Assembly (NCBI GenBank): GCA_910584195.1
Contig: CAJTYV010000070.1
Coordinates: forward strand, 1 to 7,311
Direction of reading: 5' to 3'
Origin: an uncultured Ruminococcus sp.
GTDB taxonomy: Bacteria > Bacillota > Clostridia > Oscillospirales > Ruminococcaceae
DNA: 7,311 nt
Numbering within the stretch: the first letter of the stretch is position 1; the number at the start of each line of letters is the position of its first letter. Of the stretch, positions 1 to 5,100 are shown piece after piece. The notes beneath the pieces are model-generated. The model was not told the DNA's origin. It saw nothing but the letters and a program-made list of their open reading frames with translations, and searched no databases. The position numbers and the translations under genes were made by a program.

Positions 1-142
1 GCACGACAGTCTGGCGGCTGCCATGGCATTTCTTACAGTGGATAAGCCCGTCAGCTTGTTCTATGTATTCGTCCCCGGCAAGCTCTATATCTCCGGTGGC
101 TCTGTCAATGGCCGCCCTGACTTCTGCGGTAATCTCAATCAT
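1..142 (-). CDS. DnaC/IstB-like ATP-binding protein, N-terminal fragment (runs off the left edge)
   Basis: Only the first 47 codons are present; the gene continues beyond base 1. The peptide starts MIEITAEVRAAIDRATGD and ends with a Cys-X2-Cys knuckle (CKKCHG) in a context (ADGLIHCKKCHGSRQ) that resembles the zinc-binding start of small DnaC/IstB-type AAA+ ATP-binding proteins of Firmicute conjugative elements. These are thought to help load a replicative helicase. The ATPase core (Walker A and B) is outside the window, so the family call rests on this N-terminus alone and comes from memory of the family. The ATG at 142-140 is chosen because conserved-looking sequence begins there. No strong Shine-Dalgarno motif is at ideal spacing; a GGAAG lies somewhat further upstream. 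It lies 74 bp downstream of the XRE gene on the same strand, so co-transcription is possible. Confidence 0.55.
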   Translation of the reverse strand, partial: MIEITAEVRAAIDRATGDIELAGDEYIEQADGLIHCKKCHGSRQTVV

Positions 143-216
143 ATGCTTGCTACGAAAGTTCTTCCTATTACCTACAACGCTTCTTACATCCTTATTCAAT
201 TTTTGCCGGACAGCGA

Positions 217-570
217 TTATTTTTCCTCACCCTCAACCTCTGCGATCTCCCGTGCGGTGGCGGTGACTATCCGTATTCCCGTATCGCTCATATCATCAAG
301 GAGCGCGTCAAGCTGCCGCCGCTGGGTATTTTTCCCGGTGGGCTGCTCCAAAAGGAATTGATCTACCGAGATATTATAGCGCTGTATTAGCTCAAAGAAT
401 ATCTGTAAACTTGGGTGCTGCCCCTTATTCTCAATACTCGCAAGGTAGCGCGGCGAGATAAACATTTCGTCGCCTACTTTCTTGCGGCTCTCCTTGCGTC
501 CTTCACGCGCTGCTTTGATTGCTTCCCCAAAAGCCTTAAAGTCATATCGTGGTACTGGTCTTTTTGCCAT
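217..570 (-). CDS. XRE-family helix-turn-helix transcriptional regulator
   Basis: This encodes a 117-residue DNA-binding protein of the Cro/CI (XRE) family. The helix-turn-helix domain spans about residues 12-72: FGEAIKAARE, then RKKVGDEMFISPRYLASIENKGQHPS, then FFELIQRYNISVDQFL, the typical five-helix XRE pattern with the family hallmark IEN.G.HPS. The remaining 40 residues, rich in Asp and Glu, match no domain I recognise. Start is the ATG at 570-568, with AGGATG about 7 nt upstream. Proteins of this size and layout are common as repressors in conjugative elements of Clostridia, and the DnaC-like gene downstream fits that setting; its target here is unknown. It is transcribed divergently from the MarR gene. 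Its 5' leader (581-629) is the sequence duplicated at 7118-7166. A truncated relative lies at 6932. Confidence 0.85.
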   Translation of the reverse strand: MAKRPVPRYDFKAFGEAIKAAREGRKESRKKVGDEMFISPRYLASIENKGQHPSLQIFFELIQRYNISVDQFLLEQPTGKNTQRRQLDALLDDMSDTGIRIVTATAREIAEVEGEEK

Positions 571-580
571 AATTATTCAT

Positions 581-629
581 CCTGTTACATTTTACTGTTC
601 ATCTTTCTTCTTGGATATGTCTACACAGT
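581..629. repeat. 49-bp imperfect direct repeat, left copy
   Basis: Bases 581-629 match 7118-7166 in the same orientation at 45 of 49 positions without gaps (my hand alignment). The shared core includes ACATTTTACTGTTCA and TTGGATATGTCTACACAGT. Weaker similarity extends about 10 bp further left, up to the XRE start codon; right of 629 the two copies diverge at once. This copy lies in the divergent region between the XRE and MarR genes and forms the XRE 5' leader. The 6.5 kb between the copies contains almost all the AT-rich cargo, so the pair may mark the ends of an inserted or rearranged segment. Confidence 0.85.
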
Positions 630-684
630 ACATACTATTAGCCAAAATAGAACATATAGCGAACAGAAATTTGTATATGGAAAT

Positions 685-724
685 AAGACACCTTATTGAC
701 TTTTTTATGTGGCAATGGTAGGAT
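685..724 (+). promoter_or_regulatory. MarR-gene promoter with overlapping candidate operator
   Basis: A SigA-type promoter is present: -35 TTGACT at 696-701, a 17-bp spacer and -10 TAGGAT at 719-724. Start of transcription would fall near 731, placing the MarR start codon at 751 behind a short leader. The 16-mer AAGACACCTTATTGAC (685-700) overlaps the -35. The near-identical TAGACACCATGTTGAC occupies the same place at the ABC-operon promoter (1341-1356). The shared position and sequence suggest a binding site for the adjacent MarR protein and so negative autoregulation. The promoter is clear; the assignment of the regulator is inference. Confidence 0.75.
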
Positions 725-750
725 AAACAGACAGGAGAGTGAGATCAGCT

Positions 751-1302
751 ATGGACTATAAAAAAGAGCTTCACGATTTGTTTCTAATGCAGCAAGCGTA
801 TGGAACCTTATTTTCCCTCATAAATAAACTGCATATTACAGGAGATACTTATTTTGACGATCTTACATCACGTCAATTTATGACAATCGTTGCAATATTA
901 CATTTAACAGAAGAAGAAACAACAATAAACAATATCGCACGCAAATTGGGAACAAGTAAGCAAAATGCAAATCGTATGGTTTCCAGTATTGAGAAATTGG
1001 GATATATTGAGATTATTCCCAGTTCTAAAGACAAACGAGCTACCAATGTTCGTTTTACAGACATTGGAAAACAAAAAATAATTGAATGTTCTCAATATGC
1101 TGTCGATTTTATGGCAGACATATTCAGGCATTTCTCAACGGAAGAAATTGAAACTTTATGGAATTTACTGCGTAAGCTGTATGAATTTGACGGGAGCCAT
1201 CAAGACGGGTTTGAAGAAAGTGGTTTACCGCTCACGTCTGATACCGGATTAGGCGAAAGCATTTTACAGCATTTCGCACAGAAAAGAAAATCTTTAGAAT
1301 AA
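751..1302 (+). CDS. MarR-family winged-helix transcriptional regulator
   Basis: This encodes a 183-residue repressor-type protein. The N-terminal helix (1-50, with LTSRQFMTIVAIL) and a long C-terminal helix (about 105-145) would form the dimer interface. The winged helix runs from about 57 to 103: INNIARKLGTSKQNANRMVSSIEKLGYIEI is the HTH, and DKRATNVRFTDIGK is the wing, the classic MarR DxR...LT signature. About 35 polar residues extend past the usual MarR end. The ATG at 751 is preferred, with AGGAG at 733-737 giving a rather long 13-nt spacing. A GTG at 739 would abut the AGGAG and is unlikely. MarR proteins usually bind small ligands and repress neighbouring transport genes. Here the gene sits directly ahead of an ABC operon whose promoter carries the same motif as its own. 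A terminator follows at once, so the two transcripts are separate. Confidence 0.88.
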   Translation: MDYKKELHDLFLMQQAYGTLFSLINKLHITGDTYFDDLTSRQFMTIVAILHLTEEETTINNIARKLGTSKQNANRMVSSIEKLGYIEIIPSSKDKRATNVRFTDIGKQKIIECSQYAVDFMADIFRHFSTEEIETLWNLLRKLYEFDGSHQDGFEESGLPLTSDTGLGESILQHFAQKRKSLE

Positions 1303-1330
1303 GACAGCAAAATGGCTGTCTTATTTTTTT
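1298..1330 (+). terminator. Rho-independent terminator of the MarR gene
   Basis: A perfect 11-bp stem is formed by AATAAGACAGC (1298-1308) and GCTGTCTTATT (1315-1325), with a 6-nt loop, followed by continued T residues to 1330. The stem begins within the last codons of the MarR gene, overlapping its TAA stop (1300-1302). It separates MarR transcription from the ABC operon, which has its own promoter 22 bp further on. Confidence 0.92.
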
Positions 1331-1340
1331 ACCGCTCGAT

Positions 1341-1403
1341 TAGACACCATGTTGACTTTTTGGCAAAGCCGTGCTATCATGTAGTTCGACAACAAGGTGT
1401 CTA
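1341..1403 (+). promoter_or_regulatory. ABC-operon promoter bracketed by inverted candidate MarR operators
   Basis: The promoter has -35 TTGACT at 1352-1357, a 17-bp spacer and -10 TATCAT at 1375-1380; transcription should start near 1387. The motif TAGACACCATGTTGAC (1341-1356) overlaps the -35. Its inverted partner GACAACAAGGTGTCTA (1388-1403), which reads TAGACACCTTGTTGTC on the minus strand, lies over the first transcribed bases. The arms agree at 14 of 16 positions. A repressor on both arms would cover the whole promoter. The left motif matches the one at the MarR promoter (685-700) at the same distance from the -35. The neighbouring MarR protein is the obvious candidate regulator; that link is inferred. 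Confidence 0.8.
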
Positions 1404-1420
1404 TTGAAAGGAGCAGTATT

Positions 1421-1981
1421 ATGACGGAAACAGTCATTGTCAAAAAATTGAATAAAAGCTATGGACAGAAGCCTGTCATTAAGGATTTGAGTTTTTCTGT
1501 CTTTCAAGGTGAAATTGTTGGGCTATTAGGCGCGAATGGCGCTGGAAAAAGCACAACGATCAACATCTTATCCACAATTTTAAAGCATGACAGCGGAAAC
1601 GTCTTAATTGGTGGATTTGATTTGATGAAAGATAAGTCAAAAATCAAAAAAGTTGTAGGTATTGTCCCGCAGGATTTAGCAATCTATGAAGAAATCAGCG
1701 CAGAAAAAAATGTTTCATTCTTTGCCAGCCTATATGGTTTGAATGGAGCCGAGCTAAAGGCAAATACTTCTAAGGCACTTCAACAGGTAGGGCTATATGA
1801 ACACCGCACAGAAAAGCCTAAGACCTTTTCGGGAGGAATGAAACGTCGCCTTAACATAGCGTGTGCTATTGCTCATGCCCCTAAACTTATTATTATGGAC
1901 GAACCGACTGTTGGCATTGACCCACAATCCCGCAATCATATTTCAGCATTGCTCATATTGCGGTATTGCTATTACTTTTAA
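1421..1981 (+). pseudogene. ABC transporter ATP-binding protein, truncated by a deletion
   Basis: The first gene of the operon starts at ATG 1421 behind a strong AAAGGAG (1407-1413, spacing 7). It encodes a genuine ABC ATPase for 174 codons: Walker A GANGAGKST (38-46), Q-loop IVPQD (Q84), signature FSGGMKRR (136-143), Walker B LIIMDE (156-161) and D-loop GIDPQS. Similarity stops after RNHI at about base 1942, and 12 unrelated residues follow before TAA. The H-loop histidine and the usual 100 or more C-terminal residues are missing, so a functional ATPase is unlikely. The sequence after the break belongs to an ABC-2 permease in other frames, which suggests one deletion removed the 3' half of this gene and the 5' part of the next. 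The ATPase resembles drug- and lipid-exporting subfamilies such as linearmycin-resistance LnrL; no gene symbol is justified. Confidence 0.85.
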
Positions 1982-2300
1982 CTGTTTTTCCACCGCTTTT
2001 GCCCTGTTTATCGCTACTGTATTTGACAGAAATACGAATTTGATTGCAACAGGTATTAGTGTTGTTACCTGTATCGTAGCTGGGTGTTTTATTGAAATCA
2101 ATACAAACAATCCCGTATTAGCAGCAATATTCAAAATTATTCCTCAAACTGAATTTATGGAGCTTGTGCATGGAATACAGTTTGGCAAAAACTATTTTCA
2201 ATTCCGCTATGGAATTGCTTATATTCTGCTCTGTTCTCTGTTTTTTGTGGCTATGGGTATCAACATTGCTAAAAGAAGAATATCGAAAGGAGAATACTAA
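1942..2300 (+). pseudogene. ABC-2 type permease, C-terminal remnant
   Basis: From about 2001 to 2300 one frame encodes a membrane-protein tail (FALFIATVFDRNTN, then GISVVTCIVAGCF, KIIPQTEFMELVHGIQFG and a last helix AYILLCSLFFVAMGINIAKRR). This is the usual C-terminal third of ABC2_membrane_3/DRA-type permeases. Upstream, 1942-1988 reads as the preceding helix (HIAVLLLLTV) in a neighbouring frame. The two join smoothly if one T is added to the T5 run at 1985-1989, so there is a probable extra frameshift besides the deletion. No start codon or ribosome site belongs to it, and the first roughly two thirds of a normal permease is absent. It ends TAATG, its stop sharing a base with the next gene's start, so the original operon was ATPase, permease, ATPase, permease. 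Confidence 0.8.
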
Positions 2301-3034
2301 TGTCGGTAGAAACAATCATCAAACTTGAAAATGTAGTAAAAGTTTTTTACAATTTAGAGGTAATTCATAATTGTAATATGAATGTACCCAAAGGTGCGAT
2401 ATATGGGTTTGTTGGAGCAAACGGAGCCGGAAAAACCACAATATTAAAATTGATAATGGGACTGCTCAATCCTATATCCGGGGAAATTACAGTTATGGGA
2501 AACCATATTCCCGCAGAACGTCACAAAATTCTAAAGAAAATCGGAAGCATTATTGAAACGCCAATTTTTTACGACCACTTATCCGCAGAAGAAAATTTAC
2601 GCCTGCACCTTGAATATATGCAAGTACCAGCAACTATTGAAATTATACAGGCGGCATTACATAAAGTCGGGCTTAATGGAGTAGGCACACAATCTGTTGA
2701 CAGATTTTCATTAGGAATGAAACAACGCTTAGGGATAGCAAGAGCTATTATCCATGAACCCGAAATCTTATTACTGGACGAACCGATTAACGGTCTTGAC
2801 CCTATGGGTATCAAAGAAATGAGGGATTTATTTCACTCACTCTCACAAGAGCATAACATGACAATTATTATTTCAAGTCATATCTTGAGTGAAATTGAAA
2901 ATATTGCTGACCTAATTGGAATTATTGTGAAAGGGCAAATTGTGAAAGAACTTTCAATAATGGAAATACAAAATGCTTTTCCTGCTGGTTTAGAAGAATA
3001 CTTTTTTGAAGCGATGAACGGAGGTAAAATTTGA
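2300..3034 (+). CDS. Lantibiotic/bacitracin-immunity-type ABC transporter ATP-binding protein (LanF/BcrA-like)
   Basis: This is an intact 244-residue ABC ATPase: Walker A GANGAGKT (39-46), signature FSLGMKQR (136-143), Walker B ILLLDE (156-161), D-loop GLDP and switch histidine H194 (SSHILSEIE). The Q-loop position carries glutamate (GSIIETPIF, E86) in place of glutamine, the E-loop variant reported for LanFEG and BcrA-type immunity transporters. Such ATPases power export of lantibiotics, bacitracin or similar peptides from the membrane. The start ATG 2300 follows AAAGGAG (2286-2292, spacing 7) and overlaps the permease remnant's stop by one base. It is similarly coupled to the permease downstream (TGATG). 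Both signals suggest it is still translated from the same mRNA despite the damage upstream. The substrate cannot be told from sequence. Confidence 0.9.
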   Translation: MSVETIIKLENVVKVFYNLEVIHNCNMNVPKGAIYGFVGANGAGKTTILKLIMGLLNPISGEITVMGNHIPAERHKILKKIGSIIETPIFYDHLSAEENLRLHLEYMQVPATIEIIQAALHKVGLNGVGTQSVDRFSLGMKQRLGIARAIIHEPEILLLDEPINGLDPMGIKEMRDLFHSLSQEHNMTIIISSHILSEIENIADLIGIIVKGQIVKELSIMEIQNAFPAGLEEYFFEAMNGGKI

Positions 3035-3738
3035 TGAAACATTTAATACAGTTAGAGTTAAGAAAAGTAAACGCTCGTCCATACCTTTACTCCGGAATAA
3101 TTATTGTGATATGTATGTTGGGACTGCTTTATACCTTTTCCATGATCGCCTATTCGGGCAGAGATCATGATGCTGCTCAATTTTCCAGCTATCATAACAT
3201 TTGGGTACTGGTAAACGCTTTGCAGACAGCGGCATATTCCGTTTTAACTGCTGTAATGTTTTCAACCTTTCTGTTGAAAGATTATTCGGGCAAAAATGCT
3301 ATTCTAATATATTCTTACCCGGTAGAACGCAGAAAACTTCTTAATAGTAAAATTGCTTTGGTGTGGCTATTGGTAGCATTTTTTATGATATGCGGAACTG
3401 TCATAATGTACGTTATTTTTTCATTATCAGAAAAGCTGTTCCCATTAGTACCCGATCATCTATCTGCTGCATTGTGCGTAAAAGTTTTTTCTGAAACTGT
3501 GCTTTGTCTGTTTCTTTCTTTATTTATTGGAATTATTTCTGTAAGAATTGGGTTTGCAAAAAAATCTATACAGACAACGATCATTGCGTCTGTTATTATA
3601 TGTGCCTGTACCGCAAATGTAATATCGACCATGAGCTATTCCTACATTCCTGTTATTGTATTGTTTTGTGTAGCAGCGTTTTTAGCATTTATTTCTTATA
3701 GAGGGCTTAAAACCAAAGTTGAAATTGCAGAAGCATAA
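3034..3738 (+). CDS. ABC-2 type permease, partner of the LanF/BcrA-like ATPase
   Basis: This encodes a 234-residue integral membrane protein with about six predicted helices: 20-39, 55-82, 106-131, 145-171, 178-198 and 203-222. A short basic N-terminus (MKHLIQLELRKVNARPY) is the usual start of ABC-2/LanE-LanG/BcrB-like subunits, where a cytoplasmic lead-in with an ELRK stretch precedes helix 1. The loop YSYPVERRKLLNSKI between helices 2 and 3 matches the conserved cytoplasmic coupling segment of this group. Start ATG 3034 has GGAGG at 3020-3024 (spacing 9) and shares one base with the ATPase stop; a TTG three bases earlier is less likely. With the ATPase it would form a peptide-export or self-protection transporter. 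Lantibiotic systems often use two different permeases, but only one intact copy is present here. Confidence 0.85.
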   Translation: MKHLIQLELRKVNARPYLYSGIIIVICMLGLLYTFSMIAYSGRDHDAAQFSSYHNIWVLVNALQTAAYSVLTAVMFSTFLLKDYSGKNAILIYSYPVERRKLLNSKIALVWLLVAFFMICGTVIMYVIFSLSEKLFPLVPDHLSAALCVKVFSETVLCLFLSLFIGIISVRIGFAKKSIQTTIIASVIICACTANVISTMSYSYIPVIVLFCVAAFLAFISYRGLKTKVEIAEA

Positions 3739-3773
3739 AACTTAGCATTGACTTAAAATTTCATATATACCAA

Positions 3774-3819
3774 TATCTGCCCAGCGGCAGAAAAGAAAAA
3801 AACCGCTGTTGGGCAGATA
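3774..3819. terminator. Large hairpin between convergent genes (possible bidirectional terminator)
   Basis: Arms TATCTGCCCA (3774-3783) and TGGGCAGATA (3810-3819) pair over 10 bp. A three-base bulge and a further GCGG/CCGC 4-bp stem then enclose an A-rich loop. It lies 36 bp past the permease stop and just 6 bp beyond the sigma gene's stop, so it can serve both converging transcripts. No long U tract follows on either strand, so termination strength is uncertain. Confidence 0.65.
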
Positions 3820-3824
3820 ATTTT

Positions 3825-4247
3825 CTATGCTCTTTTTCTTAAATATTTTTTCATCTGTGCGATGCCGCTTAAAACGGAGCGGCGCACCGCGCTCTTATCC
3901 ACGCCCTCGGCCAGGGCAATTTCCCGGTAGGTCATGCCGAGGATAATGTGGGCGTCCACCCGGCGGCCCTGGATCTCCGGCAGGCTGTTCAGTGCGTTCC
4001 ATAAATGGAAAAACCGCTCCTTGAGTTCCAGTGCCTCGTCCGGGGTGAGCTCATGCTGGCAGGCGGAATACTCGATGCCATCATCCGCGTCCAGAGAATA
4101 GTATGCCCTGTTGTAGCGGGCCCGCTCGGTATAGGCTGCCTCGGAGCGGACACTGGCCCGGAGAGTCCCGGCCACCTCGTCAGAAACCTCCATATATTCA
4201 TCCTGGGTGTACCAGTAATAAAAATCGCGCAAGTTGATAGTTGTCAT
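3825..4247 (-). CDS. Sigma-70 family RNA polymerase sigma factor (short, conjugative-element type)
   Basis: This encodes a 140-residue protein. Residues about 80-138 form a region-4 helix-turn-helix: LWNALNSLPEIQGRRVDAHI, then LGMTYREIALAEGVDKSAVRRSVLSG. The N-terminal part (MTTINLRDFYYWYTQDEYMEVSDEVAGTL, and SLDADDGIEYSAC) is the characteristic lead-in of short sigma-like proteins found in Tn916-type and related ICEs of Clostridia. Such proteins govern element genes, and Tn916 Orf7 is a functional analogue. The ATG at 4247 is preferred because GGAGG (4256-4260) lies 8 nt upstream. A more upstream ATG at 4262 would overlap that ribosome site. The gene is strikingly GC-rich next to the transporter genes (bases 3901-3960 contain 38 G/C of 60), consistent with its being backbone and the flanks being cargo. 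It faces the ABC operon tail to tail. Confidence 0.85.
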   Translation of the reverse strand: MTTINLRDFYYWYTQDEYMEVSDEVAGTLRASVRSEAAYTERARYNRAYYSLDADDGIEYSACQHELTPDEALELKERFFHLWNALNSLPEIQGRRVDAHIILGMTYREIALAEGVDKSAVRRSVLSGIAQMKKYLRKRA

Positions 4248-4461
4248 GGTATGTACCTCCATATCGTTTTTTGTTGGGTTGCATGAAACAATATGGGGGT
4301 GGCGGGCGCATGAAATGACATTGTTCTTTAGGTACTGGCAAATTTCGTGTTCCTGGCCGGAGTAATCCGGTGGGAGTGCTATGCTTTTTTTGACGAATTA
4401 TATTGGTTGGAAATGCAAAGAAACACAGCAATATTATTTTGTCTAAAAGGTATCACTGCGA

Positions 4462-4501
4462 TATAAAAACTGTATTATGTGTATGTTCAACCTATATGAA
4501 A
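4462..4501 (-). promoter_or_regulatory. Leftward promoter with response-regulator-type direct repeats, aimed at the sigma gene
   Basis: On the minus strand, -35 TTGAAC (4490-4485), a 17-bp spacer and -10 TTTATA (4467-4462) form a promoter. Overlapping and upstream are adjacent 11-mers TTTCATATAGG (4501-4491) and TTGAACATACA (4490-4480). The first is identical to one of the repeats at 5048-5058; the second resembles the one at 5070-5080. A weak third copy is at 4479-4469. The only gene downstream is the sigma gene, about 210 nt away. Confidence 0.5.
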
Positions 4502-4505
4502 TTGG

Positions 4506-4530
4506 GGCAGTCCCCTAAAAGAGAACTGCC
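4506..4530 (-). terminator. Short hairpin downstream of the secreted-protein gene
   Basis: GGCAGT (4506-4511) pairs with ACTGCC (4525-4530) around a 13-nt loop, 17 bp past the stop of the minus-strand gene. In the direction of that gene the hairpin is followed by CCAATTT, only a feeble U tract. It may be a weak terminator or an mRNA-end structure. Confidence 0.35.
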
Positions 4531-4547
4531 ACAAAGCGTTTGTTGTC

Positions 4548-4988
4548 TTATTCTTCCGGCAGAAATCCTCCTGCAAGCGTGCCGCCGTCCGCTGCCTCAA
4601 AAGCCTTTGTGAATTGATAGCCTTGCCGCATCAAAGCAAGCTGTTCTTTCCATGTTGCATACAGAGCGTCAACATCGGCTTGTGTCCATTCACGGCAAAC
4701 ATATTCCTCATCTGCGTTTTTGTACCAAAAGGATTTGTCACCGTTGTCTGCAAGCTGCTGATAGTATGCGCGTTCTTGCTCTATCCAGCTTTCAAATTCA
4801 TCGGCTTGCCAAAATTCGGGCTGGTTAGCCGTCTTGCCTCCCGGTGCCAAGTCGGTTCGTACTTCCACATCACCGTTTGCAGAATTTGGTGAAGTGTTGG
4901 TTGCATTTGCCGCAAAAACTAACCTGCTAATGGACAAAAGCATGATGACGGCAAGTGCTGTCCCACAAAGGATAGGTTTGTGTTTCAT
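4548..4988 (-). CDS. Small secreted protein of unknown function, linked to the two-component system
   Basis: This encodes a 146-residue protein with a clear Sec signal peptide: MKHKP, a hydrophobic core ALAVIMLLSI, and a likely signal-peptidase I site after VFA (residues 24-26). There is no lipobox, so it should be released or wall-associated. The mature part is acidic and hydrophilic, with W-rich blocks (EFWQADEFESWIEQERAYYQQ, DNGDKSFWYKNADEEYVCREWTQADVDALYATWKEQL). I do not assign it to a domain. Start is the ATG at 4988, with GGAGG (4996-5000) 7 nt upstream; an ATG nine codons earlier has no such site. It follows the histidine kinase gene on the same strand but has its own promoter with response-regulator-type repeats, so it is probably an output or sensory accessory of that system. 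Similar proteins seem to recur near VanS/VncS-type kinases in Clostridia, but that is from memory. Confidence 0.75.
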   Translation of the reverse strand: MKHKPILCGTALAVIMLLSISRLVFAANATNTSPNSANGDVEVRTDLAPGGKTANQPEFWQADEFESWIEQERAYYQQLADNGDKSFWYKNADEEYVCREWTQADVDALYATWKEQLALMRQGYQFTKAFEAADGGTLAGGFLPEE

Positions 4989-5036
4989 AGTATTACCTCC
5001 GTTTTTTGATTTCACTCGTCTTTTGAGTGTATCGAC

Positions 5037-5080
5037 ATGATAGCACCCCTATATGAAACCTGTATGAAACGTATGTTAAA
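5037..5080 (-). promoter_or_regulatory. Promoter of the secreted-protein gene with three 11-bp response-regulator repeats
   Basis: On the minus strand three adjacent 11-mers run head to tail: TTTAACATACG (5080-5070), TTTCATACAGG (5069-5059) and TTTCATATAGG (5058-5048). A -10 TATCAT at 5042-5037 follows 5 bp later. No good -35 is present at 17 bp; the repeats occupy its place. Tandem sites with an 11-bp, one-helical-turn period just upstream of the -10 are typical of activation by OmpR/PhoB/VanR-family regulators. The natural candidate is the response regulator encoded upstream. Confidence 0.75.
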
Positions 5081-5100
5081 GTAAAAATTTTTGTCGATAA

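Larger units (their letters stand above)
4248..4547. other. 300-bp gene-free stretch upstream of the sigma gene
   Basis: No convincing gene lies here. Two halves differ. From 4248 to about 4393 the DNA is fairly GC-rich, and the sigma gene's frame stays open backwards to a TAA near 4399 (it would read ALPPDYSGQEHEICQYLKNN). No start codon with a ribosome site precedes it, so this may be the remnant of an upstream gene or a coincidence. From about 4400 to 4505 the DNA is AT-rich and holds a leftward promoter with candidate response-regulator repeats. From 4506 to 4530 lies a short hairpin after the secreted-protein gene. Confidence 0.5.

Noticed and set aside
23..361. Plus-strand open frames across 23-361 and 63-266
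   Set aside because: They run antisense to the DnaC-like fragment and the XRE gene, which have family motifs; no ribosome site or recognisable protein features.
415..721. Plus-strand open frames at 415-699 and 482-721
   Set aside because: They are antisense to the XRE gene and run through the divergent promoter region; the similarity of their tails to the 7118-7183 translation reflects the DNA repeat, not a conserved protein.
3748..3776. TTGACT-17-CAATAT as a plus-strand promoter after the permease
   Set aside because: The -10 is poor and the transcript would run straight into the hairpin at 3774 and antisense into the sigma gene; probably chance.
4005..4286. Plus-strand open frame over the sigma gene
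   Set aside because: It is a shadow of the GC-rich sigma gene, with no start signal or motif.
4198..4431. Minus-strand 77-residue open frame upstream of the sigma gene
   Set aside because: It is Pro-rich and overlaps the sigma start in another frame; no ribosome site and no recognisable features.
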